The notes beneath the pieces are model-generated. The model saw only the letters and a program-made list of their open reading frames with translations. It was not told where the DNA came from and ran no database searches. Below, one piece after another: positions 8,893 to 19,465 of a stretch of DNA of 64,000 bases (positions are counted from its first letter, which is position 1; the number at the start of each line of letters is the position of its first letter). Origin of the DNA: Schizochytrium sp. TIO01 (lineage: Eukaryota > Sar > Bigyra > Thraustochytrida > Thraustochytriidae); the NCBI GenBank assembly GCA_004764695.1, contig SMSO01000005.1, positions 1,755,501-1,819,500 on the forward strand. The letters are read 5' to 3'. Both the position numbers and the translations under genes were made by a program.

Positions 8893-11800
8893 TTAGTTCT
8901 GCTGGAGTTGTGTCTCTGGTATAGTCGGATACAATTCATGTTCAAAGTTTGAAGATACGAACGCATTGGAATAGCTTGTGTATGCAGTGGCACCAGATTC
9001 TGGCGTACTGGGCGCAGACAAAGATTCCTGAGGCGCGACAAAGTCTATTGGCGCCTGCGCAGTAAACTCTTCGCTAAAATTAGCAAGACAGGAAGCATAG
9101 GAATTACTCTCTTCCTGGAAAATGGGGTTCACGGGAACTCGTTCCTCAAGTACATCTTCCCAATTGATACCCATGAACAGGGCATGATTGAAGAAAATGC
9201 TTGCATCAGAACGACGGTATCCCAAACGAGGTTGTTGATCACGCACAAGGAGTCTTCGAATCAGGTCATACTCTGCAGTACCTGGCACGACAGGAGGTGC
9301 GGGTTCAAAGTCCTCGGTACAGATCATATCACAAGTTTCCTGTTCATTTCTTCCCTCATATGGTGGGAATCCAGTGAACAATTCGTATGCAATGACACCA
9401 AGCGACCACCAATCTGACTCATAGCTATGGGTTTTACGACGAAGTACCTCTGGAGCCGTGTAACTAAGGGTTCCACAGGCTGTGATTACCTCGCGACGAC
9501 CATTTTCATTAATCAGAGCTTCATTCGAGTCAAGAAAGATGGAAAGCCCAAAGTCAATCAGACGAACATGACCACGAGCCGACAGAGCAATATTTTCAGG
9601 CTTGAGATCGCGGAAGAGGATATTATGACCGTGTAGGTAATCCAAAGCCAGCGCAATTTCTCCGATATAGAGCGGAACATCTTCACGGCGATGGAGTTGT
9701 TGAGACATAAAAGAGAAGAAATCGCCTGCAGCACAAAACTCCATACCAACATACAATTTCGTTGGTGTTTGGCACGCAAAGACAAAGTCCGCAATAAAGG
9801 GGAAAGCAGCTGCAGTGCGCAAGACTTGGACCTCCATTTCTGCTTGACGGCGGAGCTCCGCGGTGTTCAGGTCACTTTTGCGCATAACTTTGACAGCCAC
9901 TAAACGGTCATCGCGAAAAACCCAAGGCGGTGGTGTAAATACTAGAGGCCTGGAAATCTGAGAGGCGGCGGATGCAGAGGAGGTTGTTATTGTCGGCACG
10001 GAGTCAGCACGTTTTGGAGAAGCTACAGAGGAAGAGGCGACCGAAAACGAGGATGTGAGCGTTGCTTGTACCTCGGGAGACTCGTCATCAATGTCACCAA
10101 ATGACATTAAGGAAGAATCCACTCTGGCGGTGCCTGTAACATGATGTCGGTAATTCCGTGAAAGACTATGTTCAAAGAATAGATCACGGTGCGGCGACCT
10201 CCGCGTGGCCCCCGTTGCAACGCCGTGTGCATCAGCACTGTGCGCTTGCGAAGCTGATGAAGTGCGGCGCATGAATCGGCCTCCGTCAGAGGAGCTTGGG
10301 AGTTGATGTTGTTGATGCTGAAAAGAGTAAGTGGCTGTAAGTGCATCCTCCGCTCGGCCTTGTGTGGCTAAGGAGGCAGCATTTTCATTTTCTGACGTGG
10401 ACGCTGAAGTAGCAGTTGTGGTGACTGGAGAGGAAGCGGAGCGGAGAGCAACCTGGCTGGATGATGCAAGAGTTGACCGTTGAGGAAGGTGGATTTGGTG
10501 ATTCAGACGATGCTGTTGTTGAGTAGCAATGAGCTGAGCGCGCTCGTGAGCATTCCTGCTGTAATTGCGCCACTCGGTGAGGTAGACGCGGCCAAATGCA
10601 CCTTCTCCAATCACTGCCAAGAGCTTAAGTCTATCAAGGACATTCTGCCTTGCAGGAGCGCCAATGGAGAGTTGGTCAAGGTCGTCTTCGTAAGGGTCGA
10701 GTTCATCTTGTTGATGATTGGGAAAAGGCGTTGCGTGGGAATTTTCCAGCGCATAATTGACCCGTTTTGAGCTCTCATCATCATGACCAGATGTCGTGTA
10801 AGTCGGGCCTTCTGCCTCCGCCTCCGTATCCATGTCGACATGTTTGTTACCCGTTTCTGTTGCAAGTCCTTCGTGTTCCCACTGTTCTCGTGTAAATTGC
10901 TGGACATCGTGGTGGCTCGCATTCTGGCCTTTCGCACTACCTGCAGAAAGCCCGGCAAGACGAAAGTGGGTTCTCTGGCTTGAATAAGAACTAGTAGAAG
11001 GGAAGCATGGTGCGGCACCCGGTGAAGAAGAGGAGGAAACGCTAGAGAAAAGGTTCGTCTCGGCGATATTATGGCCTTTTCCGTGAGCGGACTGGTGCTC
11101 AAGTTTTTCAAAGGTTGTCTCGTCTGCATCATTACTGCTGGATAATTGTTGCCTTTCCGCGCTACGTGCTCTTGGGCTTGTTACTGCATTGGGTGACATC
11201 AACATATCAGGATGGGCGGCGGTTTCGTCATCATTTACACTCCTTTCCTCTGTGGCAGCCGCGTCGCTGAGAGTTTCCATGCGTTCACTGTCGCGCTCAG
11301 GGTCAGTGGTGGGACCGGAGGTGTGAGCCAAACCTTCCCGCAATTGATGATCAATGTGGTGGTCTTCTTGGGAGTAGTAGGAGTAAAAGGTTAGAGTCTC
11401 TCGGGTGCTGGACACGAACTTGCTCTTCAAGTAAGGAGCCCTCGTGGACAGCCGCAGCTAGCCTCAATGGGGCAGCAGCGGGTCTTATGTCATTGATGGG
11501 CGGTTTTCCAGCACCAGGCCAGGTCTTGATTGTGTCAGTGCTACTAGAACTTCTGCGAAGTGTCGTAGATGTCTGAACCTGGCGGCTAGTTTCTTGTTGG
11601 TGGAGCGAGAGTGAATTGGAGGCTTCTGTCATCAATGAGCCATGGACTGCAACGTTGTGCTGAGAATTCGCATCGGTTACCTCGAATAACAGTGTGCTGG
11701 GCGAGTCCGTCGAGGACAGTTTTGCGTGAGAAAATTGGGCCGCGAGTTCTCTGCGAACTCTACCATTTTCCTCCACGCGCCGTTGCTGATTGACTTGCCC

Positions 11801-13201
11801 CTGCCAGGGTTCCTCCTTCTCACGGTTTACTTCTCCGTGGTCCCGACCATGTCCAACCAGGCCCCTCTTCACGGCACCACTGCTAGGGGTAATTTTACTG
11901 ACATGCTTCCTTGAAGTGCTTTCTCTATCTTCCTGAACCAGAGTTTCTTTTTTACCTCTCCGTTTTCTATCATCCAGCTGCTGCTCTAGCTTCTGCTGAA
12001 ATTCCTCTTGCTCAAGTTCATGTGCGCTCCGCATTTTTTGTCCTCGCAAGTGCTCCGGCTGCTGATCCTGCTGCTGTACATGCCTCCACTCCTGGTCTTG
12101 GTCTGCGAAACCCCAATTGGCTCTTCCCCACAGTCCTTGTGGGCTCACCTCAGTGCCCCGCACCTTAAGACCATCCACAGTATATGCTAAGCCCTCTCTT
12201 TCCATTCCCGCAGAAATAATAGGGGAACCCGCGGACCTTGGCGAAAGTGAACTCGTCCAAGAACCTGGAGATGTTTGCTCGTGCTGATGCTGCTGATGAT
12301 GATAATGGTCATTCTGCTGCTGCTGCTGCTGCACGCCGTGGTGATGACTTCCATGGCCTCCTCCGCTCTGGTGCTGTTGTACCGACACCAGCATCCGCCT
12401 CGCTTGTGCAGGAGACGCTGGCGGTCTCGGTCCCAGAGGCGGTGCCGGCGTCAACTGCCTCTTGGCGGCCTCCTCTGGTTGCTGCTCTGGTTGCTTGTGC
12501 TGCGGCTCACGAGGTGGAGAAGGAGATAGAGAAGATGCAGGCGATGGAGATAAGGAGTTGGGTTGCAGGGTATGCGAGGAGGTCAAAGACATCGATAAAG
12601 AGGGCGGCAACGGAGCAGAAGAAGGAGAATGGGGATAGGGAAGAGATTCGTGGGAATGAGAGCGAAGTTGGGCTTGAGAATGGCCTCGATGGGACTCGTC
12701 ATCCTCCACAGAATGATGGTGAACGCCGTGGTGGTGATAGCGCTGCTGCTGCTGCTGCTGCTGCTGCTGAGGAGGATGGTGACGAGAGTGATAGGAGTGG
12801 TGGAGAAGGTTTACATCGTTTGAGTCGTGATGGTGAAGAGTTTGGTGAGCCTGATGAGATTTAGGATTGAGATCTGAAGAACGATGCAAAGTTAGATGCG
12901 GGTGATGAGCAGAGGAAACGTGCTGCTGCTCTTGATCTTGGTGTTGGTGGTGCTGTTCTTGCTGAGAATAGTGAGAATACGGATAGTGGGGATACTGCTG
13001 ATCGTCAGAGGTCCGCACGGTCATTTGGGCTCTTGAAGATGAAGATGTCCGCGAGGCGAGAGAAGCAGCACCAGCAGCACCAGCAGCAATGTGATGATGC
13101 TGAGGAGGAAGGATAGGAGCTGGCCTCGGCCCATCGTCCTCGTCAGGGTTATCGGCTGAAGCCCCGTCTTTGCGGCGGCGGGCAGAGGCGAGCCCGTGCA
13201 T
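8893..13201 (-). CDS. AGC-type serine/threonine protein kinase with long Gln/His-rich N-terminal region
   Basis: Two overlapping open segments in different frames make one probable gene. The upstream segment (ATG at 13201-13199, stop at 11351) is rich in poly-Gln and His. The downstream segment runs from an in-frame stop near 11460 to TAA at 8893; its first ATG is 11280. Splicing out 11425-11680 (256 bases, GAG|GTAACC ... CTTGAAG|AGC, phase 0) joins 507 and 843 codons into a 1,350-residue protein. The catalytic domain has GEGAFGRVYL near 10,608, VAVK (Lys codon 9889-9891), ILFRDLKPEN (Asp codon 9607-9609), IDFGLS (Asp codon 9553-9555), an ACGTLSYTAPE activation segment, and an AGC-like tail (QQPRLGYRRSD, then INWEDV and VPVNPIF). 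No canonical C-terminal hydrophobic motif is obvious. It should phosphorylate Ser/Thr; its substrate is unknown. The join is inferred: a one-base sequence error or a separate kinase starting at 11280 are alternatives. Confidence 0.82.
11425..11680 (-). other. Proposed intron joining the two kinase-gene frames
   Basis: On the minus strand a GAG|GTAACC donor at 11680 and a pyrimidine-containing CTTACTTGAAG acceptor ending at 11425 bound 256 bases. Removal restores one frame (256 leaves remainder 1 on division by 3, exactly the shift needed). The length matches the other introns seen here (198, 218 and 276). Against it, the donor is not GTAAGT, the acceptor is AAG, and the upstream frame stays open and coding-like through the proposed intron. 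Confidence 0.4.
12742..12769 (-). repeat. CTG/CAG tract coding poly-Gln
   Basis: About nine uninterrupted CAG codons on the minus strand encode poly-Gln within the N-terminal region of the kinase gene. Shorter CAG and CAC runs around 12,300 encode further Gln and His stretches. Such tracts are length-unstable. Confidence 0.85.
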
Positions 13202-14570
13202 GGAGGCCCCGTTCCTTTCTTCCTCAGTTTCTATATTTTCTACTTTTGAATCTGTGAATTTGAATCTGGGAGTTGGGCCTGCGCGGCACGAAGAGACCTG
13301 GCCTCCCGGCCCTGCGGTCTCGCGGCGCTGCAGACCTTTCTCCTCACGACGCTTTGACCTGTGAGAGTGTAAGCCTGTCTCCTTGCCAGCTGAGAGTCCG
13401 TCTGTCTGCCTGTCTAAAGTCTCTGAGATTCGAAATTTGAAATCCGCTGTGCCGACAAGGCCGCCTTTCGGGTCGCGGCGGGTCTTCGCGCCCTTTGCGG
13501 CGCAGGGTCTGCTGCTGGCGGCCTCCCGGGCCTGCCTGCGGCTTCCTGCTGCCCCTGCTGCGAGCCTAGAGCCTGCGGCGTCGGCTGCTCGACCCGGAGA
13601 CTTTGCGCCGCGAGCGGACTTGGGCGCTCGCGAGTTGTTCTCGCTTTGCTGTCGATCGCCTGAGAAAGAAAGAGAAGGCGAAGGAGAAGTGGCACTTTAA
13701 AAACTACTTTAAGTAAGTAAGACCCAATATTGGTAGAGATAATGGTACCGTGAATATAAAATAATCGAATTTTCTTTTTTATTCTTTTAAAAAACAAACA
13801 AACAAACAAACAAACAACAAATAAACATTTTATTTTAAAAAAATTAAAAGTCATTTGGAAAACTTATCGTGAGCGCTACCACTAATAGCAGTCCACTACC
13901 GCCAGCTAGTAAGTTTAAATATTATGGGTTTTACTTTCTCCTCTTCCTGTTCCTTTGTCCGGTATTTCCGGGAGAAAGTTATGCAAGAAAAGAAAAAGCA
14001 ATTGATTATTTCTTATTCTATATTTAATAGTATATTCAAGACAGAAACTAATAAAATATACACATATTATACATACTTGACAATGAGCAGCGCAAAGAAG
14101 CACTTGGAAAGTTTATCCAAAGCCCATTCCATTGAGACGACTTTTTCTTTTTCTTCCTTACTACCTTCCTACGCTAGCATGATCGATCATGCCTCTTTGA
14201 AAGTCTTCAGCAGGTTGTAATGAAAGGGGTGAAAACCTTGTCTTCGTGCCCTGCTCGTGAAGAAGACAAGGACAAGATGGGTCTGACCTGGGTGACTGCC
14301 TCCCAACTTGTTTTCTCTGTGTCGACCCTCGTGATCTTTCCGTTTTCTCTGTTTCTCCTTCTCCTGCGCTGGTGCCTCCTCGCGTGAATAGGGATGCTCT
14401 TCGCCTTTCTCGCAAGTAATAAAGCAGACGGCAATTGTGCGAGCAAATAAAAAAACTTCTTTGCATATTCTTTCTCCCGGTTCTTTCTTTCTTTCTTTCT
14501 TTCTTTCTTCATTTTTATTTTATACTATTTCCAACTTTACAAATTCAATCAAAATTAAACTCTTAAATTG

Positions 14571-14629
14571 CATACATATATACATACATACATACATACA
14601 TACATACATACATACATACATACATACAT
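14571..14629. repeat. (ATAC)n microsatellite
   Basis: About 14 near-perfect copies of a CATA/ATAC tetranucleotide follow closely on a TTTC array at 14,481-14,509. Read through, the repeat gives meaningless Thr/Tyr/Ile/His strings. Confidence 0.95.
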
Positions 14630-15353
14630 TTGCTTTACTGCTTTAGAAAACATAGCAGGATCCCAAAGGAACAAAGTACCCTATCTATAGTGGTGCTTTT
14701 CGACAATGGAGCACCAAAAGTTCGACGAGAGGATTCATCATCTGTGAATCAATCTAATTAATACTCGCAGCAGAGTGCACGCTGCTGATCATGCATGTTC
14801 GAGTGAAGCAGCGCACTTCTACCCCAAAGCAATGAGCTCGACCGCTCTTCATCTTCATACAGACAGACAAACACATAGTAGCTAGCTGCTTCTTGGCTAT
14901 AGCTTGTCCGCCGAGACTGCGGCCTTCACGAAGTCCACTTTACACTAGCCAGAGAGAGAGAAAGGGGGAGCTAGTAGGAGTCCACTACGCCTGTCTGAGC
15001 GGAGGCGTGGTTGGAAGGGAAGAAATAATAAGGACCTCACCTTTTTTCCTGGTTCTCACTTTTCCCTTGTGGAAGCAAGCTGGGATTCCGCTTTTCCGCT
15101 ATTTTCCTATTACTTTCCACCTTTCCCGCTGTTTCCAATCAGAATTCCTCCTGGATTCCTCTGCTTCTCCGTAACAACAGCCATCTATCTATCTATCTAT
15201 CTGGTGGCAGTCCTAGCCAGCTAGATCCTCAGGCAGGCGAAGAAAGCGGCGGCATACTTTGTCCTTCCACTTGTGGGCTCGCTAGGCCTTCGTTTTAACT
15301 TTGATCTTAGGTTAACTTTACTACTTTTTTTAAAATAAAGAAGAGTAAAAGTA

Positions 15354-15394
15354 GAAAAAGAAAAGAAAAGAAAAGAAAAGAAAAGAAAAAAAAA
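15354..15394. repeat. (AAAAG)n microsatellite
   Basis: Six or seven AAAAG units run into a short A run. It is a purine-only tract in intergenic DNA. Confidence 0.9.
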
Positions 15395-16710
15395 GCACAA
15401 GATGGCCCACCAAGGCACCAAAACTGGTAGTAGCAGTAGGTAGGTACTACCAGGCCCGTTCTTTCGTTCTCGCTTCACCACAGAAGTAGTAAAAAACAGC
15501 AACAACAAAAACAAACAGAGATGATCGTGTGAGTTCAATCAATCAAGGCATAATCGAGGAACTAGAACGGAAGCTCGTCTTGCAGGTAGAGAACAGGAAG
15601 GTTCTCCACCTCAAGTCTGCTCCACAAGTAGGTAGCCAGGTGCCACTGCCTGCCTACCTGTTAGGTCTTCTGTGCCTTCCTTCTCTTCTGCCTTCAGTAT
15701 GCCGATCTCAAGCATCTCTCGCCTTGTTGGCTTGGGATTAAGTGGCTTTGCTTTGATAGAGGCTTTGGCGCTGCATATTACTAATGGAGAGCTAATTATC
15801 TCCCTCTCTCTCTCTATATATATACAGAGGAACTGAATAATTGTGTGAAAGCTGTACCTATCTGATATTGCTGAGGCGCTGCTAAGCCAGCTCAAAATGC
15901 ATGATGCTGACGGCGTCCCTGGTATGGGCAGGCTCGTTACTGCCAGCCCACACCGTCCTGCGGCGAGCTGGTCGGCAGTCTCGCCGTCTGCAAAGCCCCA
16001 AGGATGCACATCACATTCCATGCTGCTTTCCGAATTGCACCCATCATTCGGTAAGTAAGTGCCTTTTCCTTTCCCTTTTTCTTTGATGCTCGTGTTCTTG
16101 TTCTTTCTCGTTTCAATTAAGAACATCAAAAAATTATATCTTTTTTCTCCCTTCTCTTAAAAAAAATTGAAAAGACATTTTAGTTTAACTTGTTGGTTTT
16201 AAGCAGCCTATACTTTAAAAGGAAAAAAGTATTCATGCGATCGAACTAGAAATTGCTACTTCAAACTCTAGGCAGTGAGTGGCAATGAAGAGACTGAGGA
16301 GAACATTTGCTTACAAGGAGAAAGATAAGCAAATATTAGGCACCCACTAACACTTCCTACTTTCATGGCCATCAGCAAATTATCAGAAGAGGTCGTCGGT
16401 TTCGAGGGATGAAGCAGCATCTCGAAATCGAGGATCTCGAAATTCCCGGAATGAACCCAAGAACCCATCACAATCATCAGAAACACCTACACACAAACGA
16501 AACCTGCAGAAGGCACCTCCTCCTTGCCTGGAGAGGAGAAGAACAGGACCGTTGGTGGATCTAATCTATCCATCCATGTTCTGCCCAGGAGCCCACTTCC
16601 TCATATCGACCTAGATTGGCTGCCGTTTTTGTTTGTTGCCCCACAAAACGCCCATTCCTCCACAGACATTCCGTGTTTCTTTCTCTCCATACTCCATAAA
16701 TAAACCATGC

Positions 16711-16777
16711 ACATACATGCATACATGCATACATACATACATACATACATACATACATACATACATACATACATACA
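16711..16777. repeat. (ATAC)n microsatellite
   Basis: About 16 copies of the same tetranucleotide as at 14.6 kb begin with interspersed ATGC units. Confidence 0.95.
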
Positions 16778-17141
16778 CAAAAGTAACGCAGCACGAGCCT
16801 TCTGAAGCAGCTGCCCGTCGTGCCAGAAGGCCTCCAGGGCCGCGTTCTTCGCCGCGATCTTAGACGCTGCTGCTTTCCGTGCCTTCTGGTGCACACTCGC
16901 TGCACCGTGCGCACTGTCTGTGCACTGCGGTCACGATCCCCAAAGTACAGGCAGCCGTAGAGCGCCATACTCCTGCTTAGCACTGGTTATCACAGTCATC
17001 GTGATGTTGTTTGAATTCATTCATATTCATTCACTTTCTGCTTCATTTCTGTCTGCAGAATAGTTTTCAGAGCGAAATGAAAGCACTTTGATTGAAAGGC
17101 AGCTATCGCTAAGCTTAAGAAAGAGAGAAAGAGAGACAGAG

Positions 17142-17168
17142 GGAAAGAAAGAAAGAAAGAAAGAAAGA
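17142..17168. repeat. (GAAA)n microsatellite
   Basis: Six perfect GAAA units lie in a longer purine-rich stretch from about 17,115. Confidence 0.9.
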
Positions 17169-17649
17169 ATAAGCATTAGTAAATGAATATTTTATAATTA
17201 ATCATAAATAATTCACTGAAAAGAGAAGCTGCACGATCGCTCCTTCGTGAAAGAATACGATAGCAGAGGTAATAGGAGAGGTATGTATGTAGTATGGGTT
17301 GTCTGGTGGAATGTAAGTTATGTGGGCTGGCGCAGCGGTCGCTTGGATCCTTTGAGAAGCCCACGATTGCGGAGTCCTGCTCGTAGGCTGCCTTTCACTG
17401 ATGGGCCGGCTGAGACTCGACTCGACTCGAGTCAAGTAGCGTGGCACCTACCAGTGGCGATGGGAGGCAAAGGTTTTAGTTTTGTAAATGTTAGATTGAC
17501 CTCTAGCTAGAGTATGTGGCGCACTCTTCAGCACTCTTGACTCCGCTGCTGCCTGCGAGAGGTCAAGGAAGAATACGTACGTACCTAAATGGCATGAGCT
17601 GAGAAGAAGAGGAAGTCCGTCCTCCCTCCATATCATATGATGAACTTGT

Positions 17650-17688
<39 letters not shown>
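17650..17688. repeat. (CAG)13 trinucleotide repeat
   Basis: Thirteen perfect CAG units occur in sequence with no supported coding frame. A poly-Gln, poly-Ser or poly-Ala reading is possible, but flanking stops argue against a gene. An AGCT array follows at 17,734-17,752. Confidence 0.95.
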
Positions 17689-17689
<1 letters not shown>

Positions 17690-17770
17690 GATCTCCGAAT
17701 AGAAGCAAGTCATCGGCATCGGCATCGACCGGCAGCTAGCTAGCTAGCTAGCTTAGCTTCCTGCCATGCT

Positions 17771-18304
17771 TCAGGGAACGTGAGTGAGCATCGTGAGCGA
17801 TAATCCCATAGAGCTGCTGCTAGGTGGCACTGCACTTTGACTCTCGAAACCGCTCTCGAGAAGGCCAGACTTCTGCCGTACTGAAGTGCCACTTCCGCTG
17901 TCTTTTGACACCGCAACTTCTCTGCAAGTTGTGGGGCAGTGATTCCTAGTCCGTTTGTCCATGCCAGGTAGGACCTGCTTACTTACCGGCATCTCACTCT
18001 CGCTGGTGTCACGGAATAACGCTTGATGATGATGGGCAGAACTAGGCGTGCGCTGCATTTTGCAGGTTACACCTTATCAGTGTGATGTGGCGCTCAGGTA
18101 TGATTGACGTTACCTGAACGTCTGACGAAGATCGCCTGATCCAGCCGATACATTGCATTGTTGACCCCTCGACGCATCTGGTAGACTGGGAACCGTCTCC
18201 GCCGGCGCAAGCCCAGTTCTTCGAGTGGTCGCTCACGGCCGCCGTCGAAACACAGCCATGGTTCTGCTCACACGGACTTACTTTCTTTCTCGAGCTGCCC
18301 ATGA
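17771..18304 (-). CDS. Possible small two-exon gene in a GC-rich island (unrecognised)
   Basis: On the minus strand an ATG near 18,304 (MGSSRKK...) opens a Ser/Cys-rich frame to 18,114. A GTAACG...ATGCAG segment of 61 bases (18,053-18,113) could be spliced. The next open frame runs to a stop at 17,771, giving about 155 residues rich in Ser, Thr and Gln. The island is GC-richer than the surrounding DNA. Against it, the intron would be much shorter than the others in the window, the plus strand is also open for about 60 codons at 18,117-18,308, and no domain is recognised. This is a weak call and could be chance. Confidence 0.18.
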
Positions 18305-18403
18305 TCTGACTGTACGTTCCTACGTAGGTATGAAAACACGAAAGACCCTCGCAAGGTAAGCTAAGCATTACTGGCACAAGAGAGAGCTAAAAATGATTAT
18401 ATT

Positions 18404-18427
18404 ATTGATTGATTGATTGATTGATTG

Positions 18428-18468
<41 letters not shown>
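18404..18468. repeat. (TTGA)n followed by (GTT)n
   Basis: About seven TTGA units (18,404-18,430) abut about thirteen GTT units (18,431-18,468). This is a compound microsatellite. Confidence 0.95.
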
Positions 18469-18469
18469 C

Positions 18470-19427
18470 GTTATCGAAGTGTTTATTCTCCTTCTTCTCA
18501 CATGATAGTACTTTAGGTAGTGCTAACCCTGCTTATGTGAGTGCTAGTTCCTTCTGACTCTGCTTTCCTCAACGGATCGTCCGAATATCTTCTTAGCCTT
18601 AGTTGTCTCTGCTTTGGTTGAGGCCTCGGGCTCGCGTGCAGTACGACGCCCGTGATAGCTCGTCGCGACAAGGACGCAAGTCTGGCAGAAAGAGAGAGGC
18701 AGACGGACATGCCTACGCGCGGCTCTATCTTCGGGGGGAGGGGGAGGGGGAGGTAGCAGACAGCACGCAATCTAGGTGCTGAAGATTGTCATCTGTACAG
18801 GGAGAACTGCCGGATGGGCTCGTGCAGATCGTGCAGACATCCTTTGTTCACGGGCTTCACAGCGAGTCAGTCTGCCACCCAGGACGCTAAACGCCAACCC
18901 GGAGGTCAAGAACCATCAAGAGTTTAGCTGTCCGCCTACGCGAGCGCTGACAAAGCGGGGGGCGGTGTCCATGGCGCAGAAAACGCGCGTGCGCAAATTA
19001 GAATAGCAAAACCAATATACTTAGGTTTGTTCAGATCATGCAATGGCATAAAACACATTTTCAAGAAAAAAAGTTTAATATTATTATTATTTACCTGCTT
19101 TCTTATTTTGTTTTTCTGTCTCTAATATATAAAACAAATGAAGAACTTTTAAAAATACACCTGTCCGATATAGATTTTTAGATTAAAAATTAAAGCATTT
19201 TAAAAATTTATTATCCATCTATATAATTAATAACTTTAATATGGTACCTAGATAAGAAAGAATCGCCGTGCGAATTCTGTGTGTTTTTATTTGTCTTGGT
19301 TATTTTCCTAGTTTCTGACTTTTCTTTTGCAAGTCATCACGTATTTATCATGTTCATCCATTTGGATTGTTGTGATGCTTCGAGTTTGCCACCTCGCTTT
19401 CAGTACCACTTCCGGTCAGTGAGTGAG

Positions 19428-19465
<38 letters not shown>

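Larger units (their letters stand above)
13202..16100. other. Kinase-gene 5' flank and repeat-rich intergenic DNA
   Basis: Bases 13,202-13,700 are GC-rich and probably are the 5' leader and promoter of the kinase gene. The rest is AT-rich with simple repeats: AAAC at 13,792-13,816, TTTC at 14,481-14,509, ATAC at 14,571-14,629, ATCT at 15,182-15,202 and AAAAG at 15,354-15,394. Open frames here, the longest near 15,611-16,129 on the minus strand, are low-complexity and not convincing. No gene is supported. Confidence 0.55.
16101..17640. other. Intergenic DNA with microsatellites and one GC-rich island
   Basis: AT-rich sequence carries an ATAC array (16,711-16,777) and a GAAA array (17,142-17,168). 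Between about 16,785 and 16,980 base composition turns GC-rich, and on the minus strand two frames read like protein for 40-60 codons, one Lys/Ala-rich and helical in look. No start-to-stop gene can be built, so it is left as a possible exon fragment. Confidence 0.45.

Noticed and set aside
10611-11132. 173-codon minus-strand frame overlapping the kinase gene
   Set aside because: Wrong frame relative to the kinase, with Arg/Leu/Thr-skewed composition; it is a by-product of Ser-rich coding sequence.
12238-12864. 208-codon plus-strand frame opposite the Gln/His-rich region
   Set aside because: It begins at a non-ATG codon and consists of the antisense reading of CAG/CAC repeats (Ala, Asp and Glu runs).
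15611-16129. 172-codon minus-strand frame
   Set aside because: Crosses a CTCTCT/TATATA simple tract read as REREREI and has no recognisable domain.
14571-16777. ATAC arrays considered as a CRISPR-like or telomeric repeat
   Set aside because: They are simple tetranucleotide microsatellites without spacers, and do not match the TTAGGG type.
18056-18058. ATG with MQRTPSSAHHH as the start of a separate spliced gene with a GTAAGT donor at about 17,989
   Set aside because: A donor there gives only an intron of about 57 bases to the nearest acceptor and an unrecognised short tail; evidence is insufficient for a separate call.
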